This document shows positions 33,590 to 38,150 of a stretch of 38,150 nucleotides of DNA, piece after piece. The DNA is from Clostridia bacterium. GTDB lineage: Bacteria > Bacillota > Clostridia > UMGS1883. The stretch's first letter is position 1, and every line of letters begins with the position of its first letter. The position numbers and the translations under genes were made by a program. The stretch spans positions 1 to 38,150 of the forward strand of contig JAFUOO010000016.1 of assembly GCA_017472685.1 (NCBI GenBank), read 5' to 3'. A model generated the notes under the pieces. It saw nothing but the letters and a program-made list of their open reading frames with translations. It searched no databases and was not told the origin of the DNA.

Positions 33590-33618
33590 AGGAAGCGTTT
33601 TAAACGCTTCTTTTTTTT
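33590..33618 (+). terminator. Terminator of the GH2-metF operon
   Basis: A 9-bp stem (GAAGCGTTT / AAACGCTTC) followed by eight T, directly after the metF stop codon. Confidence 0.88.
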
Positions 33619-33638
33619 CTTTAAAATAAGAAAAAATA

Positions 33639-33667
33639 TGGACATTGGCAAAATTTAGTGATATAAT
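33639..33667 (+). promoter_or_regulatory. Promoter of the GH16 gene
   Basis: TGGACA (33639-33644) and TATAAT (33662-33667) are 17 bp apart. The leader is about 37 nt and ends with GGAGGAG. Confidence 0.7.
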
Positions 33668-33710
33668 TATTCTGAAACGATTTTTTTATAAAGAAGACGG
33701 AGGAGATAAA

Positions 33711-36700
33711 ATGAAAAAAGTATTGGCACTATTGCTGTGCATGATTCTTGTTTTGTCGGTTATGGCATTGCCTGCATCGGCAAACACGCTCAGCGCAGAA
33801 ATAGCGGGCAGAAAGACTGCTTCAAAGGTGGAGTACACCGTAAAGGTGGAAAATTCAGGCACAGACGCAGAGACGGCTTTTGTGTATGTTGCAACCTTTG
33901 AATCTGACACAAGCTTCAAAGCTGTTGAAAAATACTCTGTGGAGGTAGCGGCAGGACAAAGCCTGAACAAGGTTTATACTGCAGATATATCACAGGGCAC
34001 CGCGAAGATTTTTGTGTGGGACGACGGCATAATACCTCTCGCATCCTTGTCGAGCGATAACTGCACAACGGTTGATTCGCTTGATGGTGAAAAAGTTGCA
34101 TTAACAACAGCGGATATCTGGGCGTCGAACACAGGCACAGCGGCAAATGCTGTTGACAGTAATGCAAGCACAAAGTGGTCAGCCGCAGCAAACGATTCCA
34201 TCACAATGTATCTTGGTGATGACTATATCATTTCAAGCGTAACAGCAGATTTTGATAACACCACAACGAGCTATCAGGTGCTTCTAAGTGAAGACGGCGA
34301 AAACTTCACAGCAGTTTCTGACGCGCAGACAAGTGCTACGGAAAGCGTCAGTGTAGAAAACATAAGAGCAAGATATGTTCGCATAACCGTGCTTGGCTCG
34401 GTAGGCATTAACGAAATCTCAGTTTACGGCTTTGAGGATAACGTTGGCGAAATGCTTATGACAGCAGATGAAATGGCGGACGACTGGCATATTTCTGCAA
34501 TGGACGAAATGACATACAAGGATTATACACCTACTCTTGGTGGAAAGCTTTATGCAGAAGCTGACAGTGATGCACTCGTGCTTTATGACGCTGTAGACCG
34601 CGCAGGCGGTGTTGATGCTGACGGTGAAGAACTCACGATTTCATCCGTAACTGTAAGCCAGGAGCCTGAAAGCGCAAATGCGGCAGCAAACGTGCTTGAC
34701 GGCGACACTGCTACAATCTGGACAGCATCCGGCGTAACAGACGCAGCTCCTGCAACACTTACTCTGGATTTGGGCTCAGCACAGACTGTTTCAAGCGTTG
34801 GTCTGGTTTTCGGCAACGGCTCAACAAGAACTTATACATATTCTGTAGCTGTAAGTACAGATAATTCAAATTATACAGAGGTTGTTGCAAAGAGAACATC
34901 AAAGAGCACGGACGAAATTCAGAAAGCTTATTTTGATGCAACAACAGCAAGATATGTAAAAATTACCTTCTACGCAAGAGTGGACAGCTCAAACAACGGC
35001 TGGATAAGAATCGCCGAAGCAGATGTTTACTACAACCCCACACCTCCGGACGGTGCAGGCGGTGTGCTTGCACAGAAGGAGCTCGACCTTCCCGCCGATA
35101 ACGGTGACTACGAAATTACCTTTGGATTGGAAATTCCGTCGACTATTGACGGCGAAGATACAAATGGTTTTTACTCAGGTATCACTCTTGTAGATGGCAT
35201 AACAACAGGTGGTGCCGATTTGGATAACCACACAGCTATCCAGATAAAGCTTGATAACAGCGGTGAAAAAGTAGCAATCAACCAGATGGTTTCCAACTAC
35301 TTTAACGAAGGCTCTCCCGCAGCCCTTTTTGAGAATACATTCAATAAGGACGAAATGCTGAGCTTCTCACTTTTGGTTTCACCCACAAACAGATCGTGCT
35401 TCATCACTGTTTCTGACTCCGAGGTAACCGAAACACAGCTTATGTACTTCTCCTATTCAGATATAGAGCTTGTACGAAACCGTGCATGGGCATACACAGC
35501 ACCTGCAGTAATTGCCTTCAACACAGGCGCAGGCGCTAAAAACCAGATGACAGTAACAGACCTTGCACTCCGTGAGGTTGAACGCAATACTGGAACTCTC
35601 GGAGGTGTTGACCCCACAAACGGCGTTGTGAGACTTGAAGCAACAAGGCTTTCAAGCTATCCAACATCAAGCAGTGAGTACTACGGCAGATACGTTTACC
35701 ACAACGGCGCAGACGGCGTAATCAGTGTTGCGGCAAACAAAAACCCCGCCATAGCACGTTTTGTTGAACGTCGTGGTCTTGTTGGTACAGGCGTAAGTTT
35801 CGAGGCAGTTACAATGCCGGGATACTTTATCGTGGCAGAAACTGGCGATGCCTTCTACCTCAAGAAGTTTGAAAACACAGGCGAATTTATGGCAAATGCC
35901 ACTTTCTATAAGGAAGCGGCAGACAATGCAGGTTATTACACAGGCAGTACATATACATACCGCACATATCTGCAGGCGGCTAATTCCGACGGAAACGCTA
36001 TGGAGAACAAGTATCTCTACGATACAACAACAGACTACAAGACAGGCGATATGAAGCCTTGGAAGATGTGGACAGCTGCACAGGGTACCTTCTATTTGAG
36101 AAACGAAGGCTCAGCATATGTGTCCGACAACTTTAACGGAAGCACGCTGAATGGTCAGTGGTGGACCAACTACCCCTGGAAAGCAAATAACCCCACAAAC
36201 GATTCCTACAACTTTACAGCTCTTATTACAAAGAACAACGTAATTGTTGAAAACGGTGAGCTGTACCTTAAGGCAACAAAGATTGATGAAAATGCTTGGC
36301 CTACTGATACAAGCGGTGAGACAGGTAAGCAGTATAACGGCGACTTCGGAAGAACAGACTGGAAGAAGTGGCAGGCATATGTTGGTGTTGTAAGTATCCA
36401 GGATAAGGTTTACAACAAGCAGTGCTTTGTTGAAGGCAGGTTCAAGGACCCCGACAGCCCCATTGGCTATTGGAATGCTTTCTGGTTAACAGGTCGCGAC
36501 TCATGGCCACCCGAAATTGACATTTTTGAAACGCTCTCATCCAAGTATGGTCACTATGCATGGCATACAGCTCTTCACGGCGAGGGTGACAGTGACAACC
36601 GCTTCGGTAAGATAACAAGCGGCACAAACATTGCAACAAGCTACAACACATGGTCCATGGATTGGGGCTACGATTACATTAAATTCTATTTGAACGGCAA

Positions 36701-36857
36701 TCTTTATGCAAGCACACAGAATGACACTTCCCTTGCATTCCAGAAGAACATGCGACTTATAATCAACACAGGTATTGGTGGTTGGGAAAATGAGCCCGAC
36801 GACACAATGGTATGGGATGGTTTAAGATGCCAGTTTATAAGAAGTTTCCAGTATTAA
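33711..36857 (+). CDS. Secreted GH16 endo-glycanase with binding modules
   Basis: A 1048-aa exported enzyme. Domains in order: signal peptide (1-23), a short beta module ending IFVWDDGIIPLASL (about 25-110), an F5/8-type C (CBM32-like) domain (about 131-245), a beta-sandwich region (about 250-640) interrupted by a second F5/8 domain (about 307-445), an AbfB/CBM42-like beta-trefoil (about 640-800), and a C-terminal GH16 domain (about 802-1048). The GH16 site is PEIDIFE with nucleophile Glu935 and acid/base Glu940. GH16 enzymes cut beta-1,3 or beta-1,4 glucans and galactans; given the galactosidases nearby, a galactan is plausible. AbfB modules bind arabinofuranose side chains. The ATG at 33711 fits GGAGGAG; upstream in-frame codons are promoter. 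Confidence 0.92.
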   Translation: MKKVLALLLCMILVLSVMALPASANTLSAEIAGRKTASKVEYTVKVENSGTDAETAFVYVATFESDTSFKAVEKYSVEVAAGQSLNKVYTADISQGTAKIFVWDDGIIPLASLSSDNCTTVDSLDGEKVALTTADIWASNTGTAANAVDSNASTKWSAAANDSITMYLGDDYIISSVTADFDNTTTSYQVLLSEDGENFTAVSDAQTSATESVSVENIRARYVRITVLGSVGINEISVYGFEDNVGEMLMTADEMADDWHISAMDEMTYKDYTPTLGGKLYAEADSDALVLYDAVDRAGGVDADGEELTISSVTVSQEPESANAAANVLDGDTATIWTASGVTDAAPATLTLDLGSAQTVSSVGLVFGNGSTRTYTYSVAVSTDNSNYTEVVAKRTSKSTDEIQKAYFDATTARYVKITFYARVDSSNNGWIRIAEADVYYNPTPPDGAGGVLAQKELDLPADNGDYEITFGLEIPSTIDGEDTNGFYSGITLVDGITTGGADLDNHTAIQIKLDNSGEKVAINQMVSNYFNEGSPAALFENTFNKDEMLSFSLLVSPTNRSCFITVSDSEVTETQLMYFSYSDIELVRNRAWAYTAPAVIAFNTGAGAKNQMTVTDLALREVERNTGTLGGVDPTNGVVRLEATRLSSYPTSSSEYYGRYVYHNGADGVISVAANKNPAIARFVERRGLVGTGVSFEAVTMPGYFIVAETGDAFYLKKFENTGEFMANATFYKEAADNAGYYTGSTYTYRTYLQAANSDGNAMENKYLYDTTTDYKTGDMKPWKMWTAAQGTFYLRNEGSAYVSDNFNGSTLNGQWWTNYPWKANNPTNDSYNFTALITKNNVIVENGELYLKATKIDENAWPTDTSGETGKQYNGDFGRTDWKKWQAYVGVVSIQDKVYNKQCFVEGRFKDPDSPIGYWNAFWLTGRDSWPPEIDIFETLSSKYGHYAWHTALHGEGDSDNRFGKITSGTNIATSYNTWSMDWGYDYIKFYLNGNLYASTQNDTSLAFQKNMRLIINTGIGGWENEPDDTMVWDGLRCQFIRSFQY
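34602..35065 (+). repeat. 11-bp direct repeats flanking an inserted F5/8 module
   Basis: GCAGGCGGTGT occurs at 34602-34612 and 35055-35065 and codes AGGV both times. The 453 nt from the end of the first copy to the end of the second is a multiple of three and covers the second F5/8 domain. The sequence on either side reads as one continuous beta-sandwich domain. Confidence 0.6.
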
Positions 36858-36872
36858 TAGGGGGAATAAGGT

Positions 36873-38150
36873 ATGAAAAAAGTAATTTCATTGATGATAA
36901 GCATTTTGCTTATCTTCACAATGACAGTAACAAGCAGTGCTGCTACGATTACATCCTTAGTGGCAGGTGTAGGCACCGATGCTGACAGAACAGTGCAGGT
37001 TACTGTTCTGTATGAAAATCCTGAAGAAGCTCAGGAATCTACACTTCTTGTTGTTAAGAAGGATGTGAGCATTGTAACGGCAACAGCTGACCAGATTCGT
37101 TATATCGACCAGAAGGTTGTTGACGGCAACAGTGTTACATACTCCTTTAAAATGGCAAAAGATGACCGCACCGGTCAGTACGACCTTTACGTTGGCGGTA
37201 CAAAGGTTGATGCACCTGAGACAACAGTGCTTAACTTTGATACAGATGCAACAACCACAATTAAGTTTGTGAAAGAAGACGGTACTGAAATTGCTTCTCA
37301 GGTTTTAGTATCAAGTAAACTGGGCGACATAATTGACTTGTCAAGCTATGCACCCGAAACTATTACATACGGCACATCAATTTATAAGAAGGATGCTTCT
37401 AATCCTACAAATTATACCGTATCATCAACAACAAACAATCTGACAATTACTTATACTTACGATTCTGAAGTTCCGAAGGAAGTAAAGCAGTTTGTAGTTT
37501 ACGGTATTACATATAATGCTACAAGCGAAAACCTTGTTTCTAACGGTACATTCGAAACAAGTACAGACGGTTGGAACAGATGGGACGGTTCAGCAGTTGC
37601 TACTCTCGGCTCATTCTCCCGCTCCACAACCCAGGCTCACTCCGGTGATTACTCATTGAAGTGTAATGAAAACGGCGGAGGTTCTTCCAACGGTAACCTG
37701 CTTGGTCAGTTTGATCTCGGTGATGAAGTTCAGGCAGGCGACAAGTACGTGCTCAGCTTCTGGAGCTACAGCGATGGCGACGGCATGACTCTTACAGTAG
37801 GTTTGGGTAACAGCACAAACCAGGTTGATATTGACTGTGGTGGTCTCGGTAACAGCAACAGTGACCCCATCAGCTGTAACATTTCGGGTCTTGCAAAAAA
37901 TGCATGGAGACAGCACATTTATGTGCTCACAGCAAAGAGCGACAGCGCATTTGCTGAAATTTATGCCCGTTGGTTAGGCACAAACACATATTTTGACGAT
38001 GTTGAGCTCTATAAGGTTGAACAGGTTTATAACAGCTACGCAATCGGTGACGAATATGAATACGGCGGTGTAACATATGCTGTTGCATCCGAAAACCTTA
38101 TTTCAAACGGTTCTTTCGAAAACGCAGAAGGTAACTTTGACACAACAGGC
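36873..38150 (+). CDS. Secreted carbohydrate-binding protein, cut by the window end
   Basis: An exported protein, with 426 codons in the window and no stop. After a signal peptide (about 1-24) there is an Ig-like module (about 26-122; ADQIRYIDQKVVDGNSVTYS), then a MucBP-like module (about 126-210; TTIKFVKEDGTEIASQ) like those of the 1384-aa secreted protein. A CBM4_9-type jelly-roll domain follows (about 215-390), from SENLVSNGTFETSTDGW to TYFDDVELYKVE. A second copy begins at about 395 (SENLISNGSFENAEGN). The ATG has AGGGGGAATAAGG upstream and lies 15 nt after the GH16 gene, so both are likely one operon. Any catalytic domain would be beyond the window. Confidence 0.88.
   Translation, partial: MKKVISLMISILLIFTMTVTSSAATITSLVAGVGTDADRTVQVTVLYENPEEAQESTLLVVKKDVSIVTATADQIRYIDQKVVDGNSVTYSFKMAKDDRTGQYDLYVGGTKVDAPETTVLNFDTDATTTIKFVKEDGTEIASQVLVSSKLGDIIDLSSYAPETITYGTSIYKKDASNPTNYTVSSTTNNLTITYTYDSEVPKEVKQFVVYGITYNATSENLVSNGTFETSTDGWNRWDGSAVATLGSFSRSTTQAHSGDYSLKCNENGGGSSNGNLLGQFDLGDEVQAGDKYVLSFWSYSDGDGMTLTVGLGNSTNQVDIDCGGLGNSNSDPISCNISGLAKNAWRQHIYVLTAKSDSAFAEIYARWLGTNTYFDDVELYKVEQVYNSYAIGDEYEYGGVTYAVASENLISNGSFENAEGNFDTTG

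Noticed and set aside
33645..33710. Upstream start for the GH16 gene
   Set aside because: The extra codons cover the -10 promoter box; the ATG at 33711 has GGAGGAG and begins a signal peptide.

Overview
The window looks like a chromosomal segment of a low-to-mid GC Gram-positive anaerobe, most likely a gut-type Clostridia (Oscillospirales/Ruminococcaceae-like). The reasons are consensus SigA promoters (TTGACA-17 bp-TATAAT), strong AGGAGG ribosome sites, many compact hairpin-plus-T terminators, rubrerythrin, copper-amine-oxidase-N stalk domains on secreted proteins, and long modular secreted carbohydrate-active proteins. The species cannot be fixed from the sequence. No phage, insertion sequence, CRISPR array or tRNA was seen.

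Region 1 (1-1.9 kb): the 5S rRNA that ends an rRNA operon, two hairpin terminators, then a small operon of a DEDDh exonuclease and two unknown membrane proteins. Region 2 (1.9-11.7 kb): housekeeping and metal homeostasis. It holds a GNAT acetyltransferase, csoR-copA with a visible operator, a Na+-coupled NSS symporter, a DUF1846 protein, the Mn exporter MntP, rubrerythrin, a ZIP metal transporter and an ArsB/NhaD-type permease.

Region 3 (11.8-18.0 kb): three consecutive exported-protein genes. The first is an HtrA-like protease fused to a copper-amine-oxidase-N domain and a long unknown C-terminal part. The second and third genes are the same two halves encoded separately. This is a tandem duplication combined with gene fusion or fission, and it is the most unusual locus in the window. 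Region 4 (18.1-19.5 kb): an AspT/YidE-like membrane exchanger, preceded by a leader that can fold into an H-type pseudoknot next to the start codon.

Region 5 (19.5-38.15 kb): a polysaccharide-use region. A 1384-aa secreted protein (two DNRLRE-like domains, beta-propeller, LamG) diverges from an intracellular operon of GH78 rhamnosidase, GH35 beta-galactosidase and MelA-like GH4. Next come metY, a GH2 gene coupled to metF, a secreted multidomain GH16 protein, and a secreted carbohydrate-binding protein cut off by the window edge. The likely model is that secreted enzymes open or bind a rhamnose- and galactose-containing polymer and the cytoplasmic enzymes finish the imported oligosaccharides. 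No importer or dedicated regulator is encoded here, so those parts must lie elsewhere.
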